Notes: generated by a model not told the origin, from the sequence alone. A DNA stretch of 64,000 nucleotides from Gymnorhina tibicen (GCA_013399875.1 VXAZ01006396.1:960047-1024046), one strand, 5' to 3'. Numbered from the stretch's first letter, positions 26,097 to 38,800 are shown. A program made the numbers and translations.

Positions 26097-26178
26097 TGTA
26101 AAATATCTGTATTTATGGGGTAAATTTTTTTGTTGTCCTTGCCAACAAAACTGTAGTTTGGGGTCAAAATAGCCATTG
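26097..26178 (-). other. Exon-like interval with strong splice sites
   Basis: On the minus strand, the acceptor gtgtgcatttctctcag (26179 and above) and the donor TTACA|gtaagt (26091-26096) enclose 82 nt. Two frames are open. One reads MAILTPNYSFVGKD onwards. The other matches the phase-2 entry used by the zinc-finger exon and begins NGYFDPKLQFCW. Because 82 is not a multiple of three, inclusion before the 6367 exon would shift its frame. No domain is recognised. It could be an alternative exon, an exon of an unrelated transcript or a decoy. Confidence 0.25.
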
Positions 26179-26379
26179 CTGAGAGAAATGCACACATCAC
26201 AGAAAGAATTTCCTCCTCAAAAGAAAGTATTGAAAATAATGTCTGTTCCCTCTGTAGAACAAAGAGCAAAATGAAACACAATCTGCAATGTAACCATAAT
26301 AAAATGAAACTGTTATCTGTTGCTAGTTCCCTACCAGCCCACAGATTTTTCTTGGTGTTAAAAAACAGCATGTAAATTA

Positions 26380-26720
26380 AGGTGACTGAAACATGCTTTC
26401 AGCGAGCAGAGTAATATGGTAGCTATTCATCACCTGAAGTCATAAAACACTAGGTCTTGTCCTTAGCATATTCTAATGAAGCCTATCATGCAAATGAGAG
26501 TGACCTTTTCCGTGCATTCTGCAAGTTCACATTTATGTGAGGAGTATATATAGTTTGCCAATACAAACTAGCCAAAGACTGCGTAATTACTGTAATCAAT
26601 TAGTAGTTAGTGTCGCTCTGCTCATTTGTGGCTAATGTCAGCTAAACCATTTTTGAGAAAACCACCCTGACAGCTTCTTTCTGTTGTTTTTGTTGCTGCT
26701 GTTATTCTGCAACAAGAAAA
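26380..26720. promoter_or_regulatory. Candidate regulatory segment with a perfect octamer
   Basis: A perfect POU octamer ATGCAAAT (26488-26495), a TAATTA core (26584-26589), further AATTAG and TAATCA-type sites and a TATATATAG stretch lie within 350 bp of complex sequence. Coding frames are absent. The motifs are seen directly; enhancer activity is inference. Confidence 0.22.
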
Positions 26721-27965
26721 CAAGACACAAGTCAAACTTCTCAAGATGGAAGCACTGTAGCATTTTTCTAAAATGCTTTCTCTTAGAGTGAAAAATAAAA
26801 ATAATACCCACTCCTGTGATGGGTACTCATTCCCCAGTTAAGTTACATATCCTTAAAATGACATTGAAATTTTCCGCCTGTAAAATGAAACATTAATATT
26901 TAAATATTTAAATGAAGGACACTCTCCCATGAGGCAGTTCAGACCAAGAAAGGAAGACTTAGTAGAACTTAGGCACTCTTTTCAATGGATGAGTAAACAG
27001 GCCATACCCTCTGCTCAGCAACAGTCTATTTTGTAGACAGTTATGGATAGGAAACATTACTGGAGCTGGTAATTAAAGTAAAAACTAATACTGTCTCAGA
27101 AATGGGGAATTTTACACAAGAAAATCATTTCTCATGTCTCCAGTTCTCCACAACTGAAATGAATTATCTTCTTACTTAGCACATATCTATTTTATTCTAC
27201 AATAGCTTCCAAACTGAAACAAGGCCCACTTGCTGGTTTTCATATCAAAACTGACCAGACATAAAGGAAAGTTATGCCACTATTTCAAATTAACTGCCTA
27301 TATAGCATCTGATAAAAAACCAGAACTTTAAGACAAAGAAGAATACACAGACCACAGGTTTGTGTTCTCATACTCACACCCTTTATAGATGTCACATCCA
27401 AGCAGTTTAAGAAATCAAAATCAACTCTGTGCACATTCAAAGCAAAACCAGATTTGAAAGAAGTAAGTAAGAAATCAAAGAAATAAAAAAGAATTCTATT
27501 TCCTGATTTACAACTATGATGAGATTTTTTTTTTGCTAAATAAAAAATTACACCATTTATGCAACATTGAAAAAATACACAAACACATGCACTTCATATA
27601 TAGTATGCATGTATACTGTACAGCAAAAAAGCTTCTATCTTGCTCTTTTTTGAGGTTTGATTAGTATTATTCAATTGGTTTTTTTGAGTTAGCAGAGAAC
27701 TTCAAATGGGTATATTACAGGGATAAGAAAATATCACATTTTTTGACAGATGAGTGAAGATGAGTTCTGGGTTTCTTGCATGCCTGTATCACACTGCCAA
27801 TGCTCTGAGCATTTCTATTTTACAAAATATTCTGCAGTAAAGCAGTTGCAAGGCATGTATCATTTGGCCAAGTAAAGCATCAGATGAAGATGAGATAAAG
27901 AGAACCATTAATTAAAAAGAAAAAAATTACTATCGAAATCTAAAATTATTACCACATAAGACTAA

Positions 27966-28015
27966 AGAAAAATGTCAAAGGACTACACATAGAAAAATGT
28001 TAAAGGACTACACAT
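27966..28015. repeat. 25-bp tandem duplication
   Basis: Two adjacent 25-bp units (27966-27990 and 27991-28015) differ at one base (gtcaaag versus gttaaag). This is a recent replication-slippage type duplication. Confidence 0.9.
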
Positions 28016-28456
28016 GTATATAAAGACATAGCAATAAAATACCAACTCTTTTCCTCGCTTGCCACCTGTTTGTGGGTAAATCATTCTGGACCCAATTCTG
28101 AGAACACTGAAAAGAGCAACATTCCCTACAGTTTCACAGGAGGCAAGACTACAGTGAATTCTTCTGGTTTTTTCAACCATAAAATGAAAATACTACTTAT
28201 CTGCAGCATCAGAAAACTTTTATTTGGCCTTGTTCTTAAAAATGCTTAGAGATATTCCAAAGCATAAAAAATATTAAAATATGTATCTGTTCAGCAAGGA
28301 AGTAGCATTACTCACAGCTAAGCTTGTGTCCCATTACATAAAGAGAGTGGTTCAGGAACACATTTGGAAGATCCCTAAACAACGTGGACTTTTGAAATAA
28401 AAGTGCAAAGCAAAAAACTACAAATAATAAAAGTCAGGTATTTGTTTCCATGGTGA

Positions 28457-28468
28457 NNNNNNNNNNNN
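28457..28468. other. Assembly gap of 12 N
   Basis: Twelve Ns stand directly before a G-rich stretch (28476-28490), which probably explains the failed base calling. A minus-strand open frame running through it cannot be trusted. Confidence 0.95.
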
Positions 28469-28469
28469 T

Positions 28470-28870
28470 AAAGCGTGGGGGGGCGGGGGGAGCAATCAAG
28501 TCGCAATAAGTAGAGTGACTTTGAAGATTTATTGGTTTGCTCCTGCGTACTGCTGGAGCCAGGCACCTCGCGCAGCATCAGGCACGTCCGAGGTGTCAAT
28601 CCTGACGCGGCGCCCAGCAGCGGGAAGATCGCTCTTTTCATTCTTGTCAGAGCGCGCCGCGACGGGGGCATCTGACAGTTACTGAGAGGGACGACGGGGA
28701 AGACGGGCAGCGGAGAGCAGGGGAGGCAAGCAGCGCACCCGGAGAGCCCGGGGCAACGCGGCAGCGGTGAGGGAGGCCTCGCGGAGCCGTCACCTGACCG
28801 GCAACCACGAAAAGGCGAGCACGAGATGCTTCAGAAAGCAGGAGACTCGCCGATCACTGCTGATCCACCC
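28470..28870. promoter_or_regulatory. Intronic CpG island, candidate promoter
   Basis: Base composition changes abruptly from AT-rich intron to GC-rich DNA with about three dozen CpGs by eye over some 400 bp, and scattered CpGs continue to about 29070. A GC box, GGGGCGGGG, lies at 28480-28488, and a CRE-like TGACGTGA at 29061-29068. There is no TATA box. A plus-strand donor, GCAGCG|gtgaggg, at 28767 would suit a non-coding first exon antisense to the zinc-finger gene; a weaker minus-strand donor, GGTCAG|gtgacg, lies near 28790. Islands of this kind usually mark promoters in vertebrates, so this is either an alternative promoter of the host gene or the start of an antisense or independent transcript. 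Confidence 0.6.
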
Positions 28871-31782
28871 CGGGATGATGCCTTTATGATAAACACTCAC
28901 GACAACTTGCGACCAAAGTGCTGTTACAACACTAATTGTCCATGAAAGCTGACCTGCAGCAAAGCAGCAGAGTTCAGTTTCGATAGGCCTGGCTCAAGAG
29001 TACGACCGTGATTGGGGATGACAGGAGACATCCACGCATCAAAAAATCTCCGAGAATGGCTGACGTGACTTTGCACGCTGTAAAAAAGCAGTGGAAATCC
29101 TAGACTCCTCGCTCTTTGTCAGGAAGGCAGAAAGGACCGCAGGGGGGACATTTTTAAGAGCATCTTTCCAAACTACCCTAAGCTTTGCACAGCCTCAAAA
29201 AGCATGGACGGATCTCTTTACCCTCCATGCCGATTTTGTTCTTATTACTCTGTCTTTAACCAAGCATAAATCCCATGTGGTTAATGATGGAAGACCACAC
29301 TTTCTCAGCCAATGAGATGCTCCTCCTTAAATTTCAAGGTATTTTCTGACTTTGATTCAAAGGAACAGTTTTATCCCCATTTTGTTTCAACTCAGCAAGT
29401 GCCAGGACTTGCAACTTTCTAGTGTAAACCCCTTGCAGAAATGCTGAAAGTGTGTCAAGGCAAGAAGGAAGCATTTTTACGCTTACTCTCTGATGTGAGT
29501 ATTTGTTTCAGGTACACTTGATAAAAGGATTATAAAATAAAAAGTAAGGAAAACAATGGTGCAGATAAGGCTATGCAGTTGAGAAGGATTAAATATCTAT
29601 TTTTTGAGTATGAAAATAACTACATGGAAAGAAAATAAAACTCTTAAATTTTTAATCATCAGCAACACAGAGTGATTTACTGTTGCCATGATCCTTCAGA
29701 TTTTTGAACACTTAAGTTTGAAAGGAAAGCTTCAGCTTTATTACATTTTGTAATTTACTATTACTTCAGCATTTCAGGCTTTTTAAAATAAGCTAATAAT
29801 GTACATGAAGCACCTTAAAATTAAAAATCACAATTTAAAATCACATTTTATGATATTAAATGACCTTTCTTATTATATCTTATTAAAAATAGTGTGACCC
29901 AAAATCAATCTTTTAATTGATAATTTTTAGCAGTTCAACTTTTGAAAGTCTAAGAGGAGAATAAAGTGCATGCAACAAAATCAATCCTGAGTCTTATTTG
30001 ATAACCATAATTTTGGATCAAATAAACAATTAATCTTGTTTAACTTCTGAAATGGTTCAATGTTTAGATTGACCTAAACATAAAGTTTAAAATTAAATTG
30101 AGTAAAAATTGAATTGGTTTAATTATTCAAAACATTTCAAAATTACCCATTTTAAATATTGAACAGATTGAAAATGTTAAGCTACAACGTCAAAAAAATT
30201 AGAAATGTGACCCAAGGATAACAAAAACATGTATGAGAAGTTCAAAAAACGTAGGAGGAGCTGGGGGTCTTTTTGTTTAGTTCAATTTTTTTTTAAAAGG
30301 AATAATGCACAATAAACTATAGAAATTGTAAAGACTGATAGGCCGAACAAAATAAGTAAGACAATAAAAGACCATGAAAACACAGGAAACCAAGTTGAAC
30401 GGGTAATTTTTGGAGATAGCACAAGATTATAAATTAAGACTTTATCGCCCAGCCCCCTTCCCTCGAATGTCTCCAATCTGGTTATTTCTTAAATCCTTCC
30501 CTCTTTAGACGAACACAAACATAGTAAGACATCCCCCATAAGGCAGCCTTAGGCATCGGTGTCGAACGCGCACCCAGGTGGGTCAGCAGGCAGGACGGGT
30601 CAGGACATTCAGGTTATTGGTTAGGGTGGCAGGTGACACACATCATTCAGGTGCAGTGGCCTTACTGAGTTGTAACAGAAGGCAAGATGCAAATCGTGCT
30701 TTTATTTACCTACACCCCTTTGCAAAAGGAAAAGCAAGTTTCATACTTTCCCATACATTTAAGGGGTTTTTTTTTAAAGCGTGGGAGTCTACTGTGCTAC
30801 GGTTACAAGGACACCATGTCATTTGTACTGCCCCTAATGCAAAGGTCTGAGCTTAACTGATTTGTTGGTATTGCTACAGTTAAAATGTTGTACCACTGAT
30901 AATTTACTAACATATACAGAATACTGAAATAGTTTTATATCCCTGTACCTATGGGCAAAAAGGCCAAAGATCTCTACCACAACCCTTGTTATACATTCTT
31001 GATTTATAAAAAGCCACTCAACTTCAAACAAGGATTATTAATATAGAAATGCAAGAATCTTGACACAAACAGTTTAAAATAAGAACATTTTAACTATACA
31101 ACCTTACTAAACACAGAATATTCTAAAGGGACAAATAAAGACTTAATTACTTTTTCCTATTTTTTCCCCATATTAACCACATTCTTCAGCATTCATTTAG
31201 CTTAGCACTGTTTTCCAGAACTGATAAAATATCTGATAGCATGCACCACTGTTTCCAAAGAACACTTTGTATAAGAGCTATATAACCACTGCTTGGCACT
31301 TCCGCTACAAGTTAAAAGGTCTACCTGTAATCAGTGCTGAGCTTATACTTTATTAACAGACAAAACAAAGAAACAGTTTACAAGAATATACATTCAAGAA
31401 GAAAATAAGGAGGGGAAAAAAAGAAATCCCAAAGTGGAACACCAAAACCAGAGTGTGATCATGAAAAAGAATAAGCACATACCACCAAGTAAAAAGGAGG
31501 TGACTAAGCTTGCTGCATCTCAGAACTCAGACATGAGATTAAAAGAATATTAAAAAGAAACCACCCCTTCCTAAAACTTCTGCTCTTTCCAGGAGATGTC
31601 AAAGACAACGTGGTAACTATTTTTTTTTTTAAGCCAGAAAGAAAATGGGCTTTTTCAAGTGTCAGAATAAGTCGGAGTTAATTAATTTGTTAAACTGCCT
31701 AGTTTATAAAAGAGAAGGGAAATTTTAAATAAAATAAAATATTTAAATAAAATTCATTTTAATACTAATTTATTATACAAAT

Positions 31783-31834
<52 letters not shown>

Positions 31835-32022
31835 GCACTGCACAACATTCAAACAAGTGGAGCCATTACACAGAGACAATGGTAAAAATACTTAGAAGCA
31901 CATACATGCCATGCTTCCTAAAACCTGGACATGCCTCTTCAACAGTGACAGAATGGTGCTTTATAGCAGGGAGGACAAGTCCATAGTTACTGTTCACCAG
32001 ACATCAGGATTTAAAAGGCTGG
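28871..32022 (-). other. Intron between the CpG island and the second CR1
   Basis: AT-rich sequence, particularly at 29500-30250, with a 46-bp TA repeat near the right end. No exon, RNA gene or mobile element is recognised apart from the features listed separately. Confidence 0.5.
31786..31831. repeat. TA dinucleotide microsatellite
   Basis: A pure TA run of about 23 units (46 bp) in AT-rich surroundings. It is prone to length change and able to extrude as a cruciform. Confidence 0.95.
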
Positions 32023-32288
32023 ATCACAGAATAGGTCATGTTGGAAGGTACCACAGTGGGTCATCTGGTCCAACCCCTCTGATCAGGCAGGGTCATCCTA
32101 CAGCACATGACACAGGATCGCATCCAGACAGCTTTTGAATATCTCCATTCAGGGAGACTCCACAACCTCTTTGGGAAATCTCTTCCAGTGTGCAGTCATC
32201 TGCATGGTAAATAAGTTCTTCCTCATATTCAAGTGGAACTTCCTGTTCCAAAGTCAACCAGAATCTTACTTTATGCCATTGGCACAAG
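32023..32288 (-). mobile_element. CR1 LINE 3' end, longer copy
   Basis: In plus-strand order the block starts atcacagaat, then carries the familiar reverse-complement CR1 phrases gttggaagg, tggtccaacccctctgatca, gggtcatcctacagcacatg, ggatcgcatccagacagc, gagactccacaacctctttg, ttcttcctcatattcaagtg and gaacttcctg. This is the terminal 270 bp or so of a bird CR1, lying on the minus strand with its 3' end at 32023. It is 5'-truncated as usual and diverged by many substitutions, so it is old and inactive. Open frames crossing it are not genes. Confidence 0.92.
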
Positions 32289-33607
32289 CCTGAAACCAAC
32301 CCAACTGTTTCTCAGTGTTGTTTGTAATACAGCCATATTCTCAAATGAGGAACCTGAGATGCCAAAGGTAGCACTTTCAGAAAGCCTGGCATTTCACAAG
32401 GCACTTGAGTTCTGCACTGCCCCTTTCCTGCACACTCTGCCTTACCCGCACCCTGAGTGCTTCTGACTTGGCCATCCACAAGATGAGCTCACTGATGTAA
32501 CCAGTGGCTAGTTTCCCTTTAGCCTAAAAACTAATGTCATGCTCATCCAGCTTACCTTACAGCTTTCTGAGCCATGTTTGACAAAAAGAGGCAAGGGATG
32601 AGGCTCTGTGGTTAGGATAGCACCAAATTTTGGCAACTGCACAAACTCAGATCAGCTTTAGTTTCACAGGCCTTCAAAGGCTGTAGTCATAACAGGTCCC
32701 TGCTTTAGAAGAGGCAGGTTTTGGTTTATACTATTTTCATCCCACGCCTGATTTTTATCAGGTCCTAGGTCACTAGTTACACTAGTGACAGCCTTAAATA
32801 ACAGCCTTGAAAGAAAGACAATATCCAGAACCTGTCTCCAAACTGAAGTCCAAAGATTTGAAGTCCAAACAATCCAAAGAAATTACACAAGTGCCTGATG
32901 TTTTAGTTGGAGCTAGGCTGTTACCTCCCTTGAGTGTTCATTCCCTCTACTAATTTCTTTTCTGTTGTCTAAAAGACATTAGCTTGTTTTTCTTTCTTTT
33001 TATGGCACTCCTACATTGACAATACCCTACCAGGAAGACCACACTGTACAGCTCCAACACTCTAACACCTGCCATTTTCAACAACCACCACAAAGTACCA
33101 GAAGTCTAGTTTAAAAGTATCCTTAATTATAAAGTGGTTACAAATGCTTAATATCATCGTTTATTCATGGGGATACAGCCTTTCAAATCTATGATACCCA
33201 TTGATAATTCTAACAAATGCTCAGTCCATAAATATTTAATGGCCACTTGTGGGTGTTTTATGATGCTGTCTTTGAAGTTGACCTATTCGCAGGTTTATTA
33301 ATTGGAAAAGGTTTATTTTACCCTAAATCAGATATGCAATTTTACAATATTCGAGCTATGCATAGAGGAAATCAGATCATTCTGTCTCACACAAACAAGG
33401 AAAACACATCTCTCACAGAAAGAGCACAAATCAAGTTAACGAGGGACAGTTTATTTTGTATGATTTCTCAGGGCTTTCAAACAGAAGACTGGTTGACAGA
33501 TGCCTCCATCCTTAAACAAGCCAACAGCACTTTAATTGTAACTCAGTGGTTGTTCCCATTCCTGTGTGTCTAACAAGCTCCCTCCTTTCTCTTAGCATGG
33601 GTTTTAC

Positions 33608-33701
33608 CTTGCTGGCCTGAAGTTAAACTCACTGTTGGCTCTAAATTCCTCCTGCCCTTAAGACTACGTACCACCGCAGCGTGTGCAACTCCAGGGTCTC
33701 G
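33608..33701 (-). other. Exon-like interval, open throughout in one frame
   Basis: On the minus strand an acceptor gatctcatgtcttag follows a T-rich tract (33702-33740) and a donor CAAG|gtaaaac lies at 33601-33607. The 94 nt between are open in the first frame, beginning RDPGVAHAAVVRSLKGRR and ending SGQQ. The segment carries more CpG than its surroundings. In the phase needed by the zinc-finger gene it would hit a stop, so it would not be a normal coding exon of that gene. The product is unrecognised. Confidence 0.2.
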
Positions 33702-34536
33702 CTAAGACATGAGATCTTGAAAAAAGAATATTGATTTGAAATACAAAGCACAACTGAGGATTATGACATAATCTATGGAATCAAAAATCCTCTCTTTTCT
33801 GTACTGGACCACTCCCTGTCTGGTCTTTAGAGCCTCACCAACCATGACAGCATGATCACGTTTCTTATAGCAGCAGCAGCTTACACTTCTTTCCCAAAGA
33901 TCCAACAGTGCTGTGGTGCTGCAACCCCATCACTCCAGTGGACTAAGCTTTTTTACTATACTTGAAGGCATATCCTGTCTCTGCAAGGCCTTCAGCTGAG
34001 AGTTTTTGACACATGATTCCTTACACATTCACTGTTAAAACAACAGAAATATTGACTGTGCCAACGAAAAATGCTACGGAGAACACTCACAAAAATTGAT
34101 CATTCGCTATTAGAACCTATTACTCTGTAATGACATATCACACACCTACTGTGCAAACACAAACCAAAAAGCACATTAAATGGCATTAATACAGTTGTAA
34201 ATTCAGGCACCTAGTTCTTAGGAAACTCCAAAAGCATGATTACCTTTGAAATCACAACCCATTGCACTGTCCATATGCATCTTGCTCGATAGTTACAGAA
34301 CTTCCACTATGTTTCAGACTTATTTTCAGTTTTAATGATGATTCCAAACATTTCAGCTTAAAAATACTCAAAAGTCTGTGTAAAACATATACTCACATTT
34401 CAACTTAAAGCAGGTATCAAAATCCAGAAAATTTAATTCCAAATTAAATAAAACAAAAGAAGAATATTTTAATAGGAATTCTCAAGGCACTCGTAAACAG
34501 GCAGGCCAGGTATGTTTAACTATAACACACACTTTA

Positions 34537-34715
34537 TCACATACCAGATATACATATATACATATATATACCAGATATACAGATATACATATATATACAT
34601 ACCAGATGATAAAGAGTATCATCTTATATATCATCATATATAATGATAAAGAATATCATCATATATATATCAGATATACAGATATACATATATATACATA
34701 CCAGATGATAAAGAA
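34537..34715. repeat. TA-rich satellite-like repeat, 99-bp period
   Basis: A 44-bp unit starting cagatatacag occurs identically at 34572-34615 and 34671-34714, exactly 99 bp apart, with a further partial TATACATATATA unit before it. Between the copies lies a gatgataaag/tatcatc inverted pattern. The exact identity implies a recent duplication. Confidence 0.85.
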
Positions 34716-34837
34716 TAGTGGTGACATCTATCAAAAAGAAAGGAACAATTTCTACAGCTATAGAGCTGCAATCTAAAAATTCAGAGTTTACTATTTTCCA
34801 GTCTTTCTCAGAACATAAATTCAGTGAGGCACTTGAA

Positions 34838-34871
34838 AAATTCAATGAGAAACCAAATTCAATGAGAAACT
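34838..34871. repeat. 17-bp tandem duplication
   Basis: Two adjacent copies of aaattcaatgagaaac plus one variable base. A small local duplication. Confidence 0.85.
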
Positions 34872-35570
34872 TGTCCATCTATAAATGTGCAACAGCAAGC
34901 AGAACAAAAATCCTTTATTTCCATGCATCGAAACACTTCTTTTATTCATATATTGCACAGTATTTAAATAGCATGTCTTTCTAGTTTAATATTTTCATTT
35001 CTTTCATTTGTGAGGTAAAGAAATTAAAACATCCAACCATGTACTGGATCTACCCAGGATGAGCTCTCAGATCCACAAGAAGCCTTATATACCTTCACAC
35101 CCCTGCTACACTGAATGTTAAGGTGGAGTTGCTCTTAGTGCTTCATTAATGAGTGGATGCCCTCAGCCCGCACACTACAAGTATCAGAGCACAGGGCCGT
35201 CCTTCCTAATGAAACACCACTGTACCAGACACCACTGTCATGTGCAAAATGGACAAGACAGTTGGCATTTTGCAGTACCCTCCATTATCATCATTCATCT
35301 ATAGAATTCCTTGATTAAAAAGCAGTATGGGGGAACAGCTAGGCTATGTTTGCAGCATTGTCATCTCCTCTGGCAATACCTGGAATCAGCTATTTGTGAG
35401 CAGTATATTAAAGTACCATCTACAGCCAAATAGGGGGTTTTTGCCATTCTTAACTACTGGAGTTTAAGTACACAAGAGCCAATCACACGTGTGCTTTGGC
35501 AGCAGTCCAGGGCACTAATTTGTAAGGGCTTTAACCTGTTACATGGGCACAGGTTAATCTTGGAACCTAA

Positions 35571-35690
35571 TTTGTCTGTCTGTTAAATGCAAACTCCTTG
35601 TGGCAAAGGCTGTGCCTTCTTGCCTTTCAGAGTAGTTTCTCTAACACAGGTGCAACCACACCAAACAAAACTGGTAGCATAAAGCACTAA
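35571..35690 (+). mobile_element. Possible ancient LINE or SINE tail
   Basis: The phrase aaactccttgtggcaaaggc followed by tgtgccttcttgcc resembles the conserved 3' end shared by old vertebrate L2/L3/CR1-type elements (a ctccttg-ggca-gg-ctgt pattern). The flanks are too decayed to name the family. Similarity is from memory only. Confidence 0.25.
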
Positions 35691-38600
35691 GATATGAACA
35701 GACCATCAGCTGAGCCAACACAACTGTTAGGAGCTTAGACCTTCCAAGTCACCTTCGTTAAAGCTAAGCTAATTTAATAAACTTACACAAAATATTCCCT
35801 TATTCATGTCTACATTCTACATGACAAAAACATATGCTATCATAACCCACTCACTTAGATAGCTTTGGCCAGTGACAGAGAAGTGTTCCTAATAAGCACA
35901 AATGGAGGCATATTTCAGATAGAACTACATTTTGCTTATTGGAGGCCAGAAGACTGTGTTACCAATATTTTTCAACCTACCTAGGTTATTCTGAAAGCTG
36001 AAGATTCCTTTAAAAACCTGTTTAAACACTGAACAGAGATGTTAAACACAATGTATGTTCCATAGCCATAAGCAGTAATTATTTTTCCCTCATTTATCAA
36101 AAGAAAAATAAAACAATTTAGCCTTCTACTCTTTTTTGCTGGTAGTGAATATTCTAAGAAGAGGGAAAGCCTCAAAGTGAATGGGGCCACTGCCATGCTG
36201 GCAATTAAGTAATTCAAGATTGGGATATCTTTACCCAATGGCAGGACTATCTTTATACTGGGGTATTAAACTTCATGGCATGTTTGTTAACTTCATCAAA
36301 TGCTTTAAAAACACCATCATATTTTCCTTTCCCCTACTTACTTATACCAGTACTAACAAAACAAAACACTTCAAATATTATTATTCTTCCAGAGCCCCAC
36401 ATTTCAGGTAGCTTGTAAGCAATGTGGCAGATGAAAAAATGCAAGACATCCAACAGCACTATTTAGCACATGGTTTTCACTCTTTGAACTTTGCGACTTC
36501 TTTGATTTTCTTTCCTCATTATGGTCACATTCTCCTAAGCTGATATATTCTATGTGCAGTACAGTAATTCTCCTTTAATATACAACACTGAAAACCTTGG
36601 AATTATGCCATTTTCATTTGTGCAGGAGATGCAGAGGCAGCGGCTGTCTTCAACGTATATTTTCTCTTGGACAGTGGAAGTTTTTGAAAACAGAAAATGA
36701 ATAGTAAAAGACTTACAGTAAACATTTAACTTCTCTATAACGATATAAAAAGGCCATACTTGCAATATTCTTGTCTTTTCAAAGTTAAATGATGAGGCCC
36801 ATTACACCTACTCAACAACATTTACTCTCAAGGAGGTAAATTCCTAAGCAAGAGAATGATGCAAGCCTCTATGTGTTTAGCCAGAAACATATTGGACTTA
36901 AAATACATAAATAAACTAAAGTCAGAAGGAAATAAAAGGTGTACTCTAAACGTATTCTTTTTTCGTCTCATCTTTTTAGCAATTGGCACCCATGTTAAAA
37001 AGGGAGGACAGAGCAGGTTCTCAAAGTCTCTCTGCAAACCCACTAGATAGGCAGAGCTTATTTTGCAAGTCACCTAATTAAAGTATTGCTCTAAGTAGAT
37101 AATGGTGCTGTTAACGGATGATGCCTGTCAGAAAATCACATACACTGACGGCCCTTGCAAGGCAGCTTATGCTTCACTCTTCCTGAAATGCAGAAAGAAA
37201 ATACAGGAGACAGCACTATCTTCCAACGGCTAAGTTTTGTGGAACCAAAGAGAGATGTCAGTTCAGTTAATTGTGCAGAAGAGTCTGTCTTCCCTCTCCT
37301 TTCGTGGCCATGAATAACAGAGCAGTTAACAATATTGACATTTAAACCATCATCATTGGGCATCTGAATTAACACCTCACAGAGATGAACAGACAAGTTC
37401 ACACCTTTCAAATCTACTGGGCTAAAGGCACTTCTGTAGACATGCCCCTGTATCAGTTACACTCGATTAAGACTTCTGAAGCACCATAAAAGTTAAGAAT
37501 TTATTTTTCCTTAATAAAAGCTATGTCAGTGAAGAAGAAAGCAGTTGAAAAAGCATACTGTAGTATTACATAGCAATATTTTCCAAGTTCAGATTAGCAA
37601 AAATTGGTTGCTTACACCACAGGAAAATTTTTGTACTCCTTTTTATAAGGTTTTCTCTGGGGTTTTTTACCAGTTGTTGCTCCATATGACTACAGACAAA
37701 CAGTTCCTTTTCAAACAGCAACCACTCTAAGCAGCACCTTATACAAGAGCCAACCTGTAATTTAGAAACCAGGGAACAATTTTCTTCCAGGAGCTGCTTC
37801 CTCCATGGCTTTATCAGACCTCATCCAAACATTCAAGCAGCTATTACATGGTTGTATGGCGCTTAGATAACAAAACCACCTTTATAATATACCTTCACAG
37901 TAATAATCAGAACAATTTTTCCTAAAGACTTTTAGTCTACCCCAAGATGAAACCTACACTGTAAAGAAAACAGGTTTGCACATTACAGCCAAGTTTTCCA
38001 AACCTATGATTGTTACCCAGCTACAGAAATCCCACCTCTTCCTCTTCACAGCACTGTCTTTACCACAACACTCTTTGCTATTCATGGCATTCTAGATTTT
38101 AAAGGATGCTAGGATAGCTAGCTTTTCTTCCTCTCTCTTAATTACTTCTGACTCTTCACCTGTTTTCCATTTCATATTCCCAGAGACATAAACTGTAAAA
38201 AATTAGCTCTTATTTGCACCTAATAACATTTTCAGTTGAGGAGCTTATATTGGAATCATACTTGTTTGAGAGATACTGAATCCCCTTGAGACTGTCTGCC
38301 ACAGATATTATCCCTTTTAATTTCCAATTCTTTTTATCGCAAACCTTTCTCTGAGCTACGGGACTGTGGAGATTACACAATAGGTGCTCTAAATAGAAAT
38401 GCTCCAAGATTCTTAAATCTCCATCTCCATCTCAAATTGCTACTTAAAAGCCAGTCAACTTTGAAGAGTTTTTGTAACAGGGAAGGTCTTGGTGAAGTGA
38501 GTATTTCCAGTTTGAGTTACCTAGCCCTTTAAATTCTGTGTATCATCCGTTTCTACGCATAATGCTGACTGAGAACTACAGTCTCTGCTCCTATCATTTT

Positions 38601-38800
38601 TTTCTCCACAGTCTTAAGTGGGGTCATCTCCCTTATCACCAGGGAATCAATGCCAGGTTACTGTGCCATCAATTTAATTGAGGGGAGGGCTGCTTAAACC
38701 ATCTCACATTTCCCATTGAACATAATGGGATTCTGCCTCCTCCTGACCTGTGGTGGTGAAGGGACCTTCCCCAGGTGAAGGCTGGACTGCAGCCTAGCCA

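Larger units (their letters stand above)
22936..28456 (-). other. Intron between the first CR1 and the CpG island
   Basis: This is AT-rich intronic sequence with one ambiguous base at 24761, a regulatory-like segment at 26380-26720, an exon-like interval at 26097-26178 and a 25-bp tandem duplication at 27966-28015. No protein-coding gene is recognised. Confidence 0.5.

Noticed and set aside
28375..28671. 98-codon minus-strand frame through the CpG island
   Set aside because: It crosses the 12-N gap, so the frame cannot be trusted, and no domain is seen.
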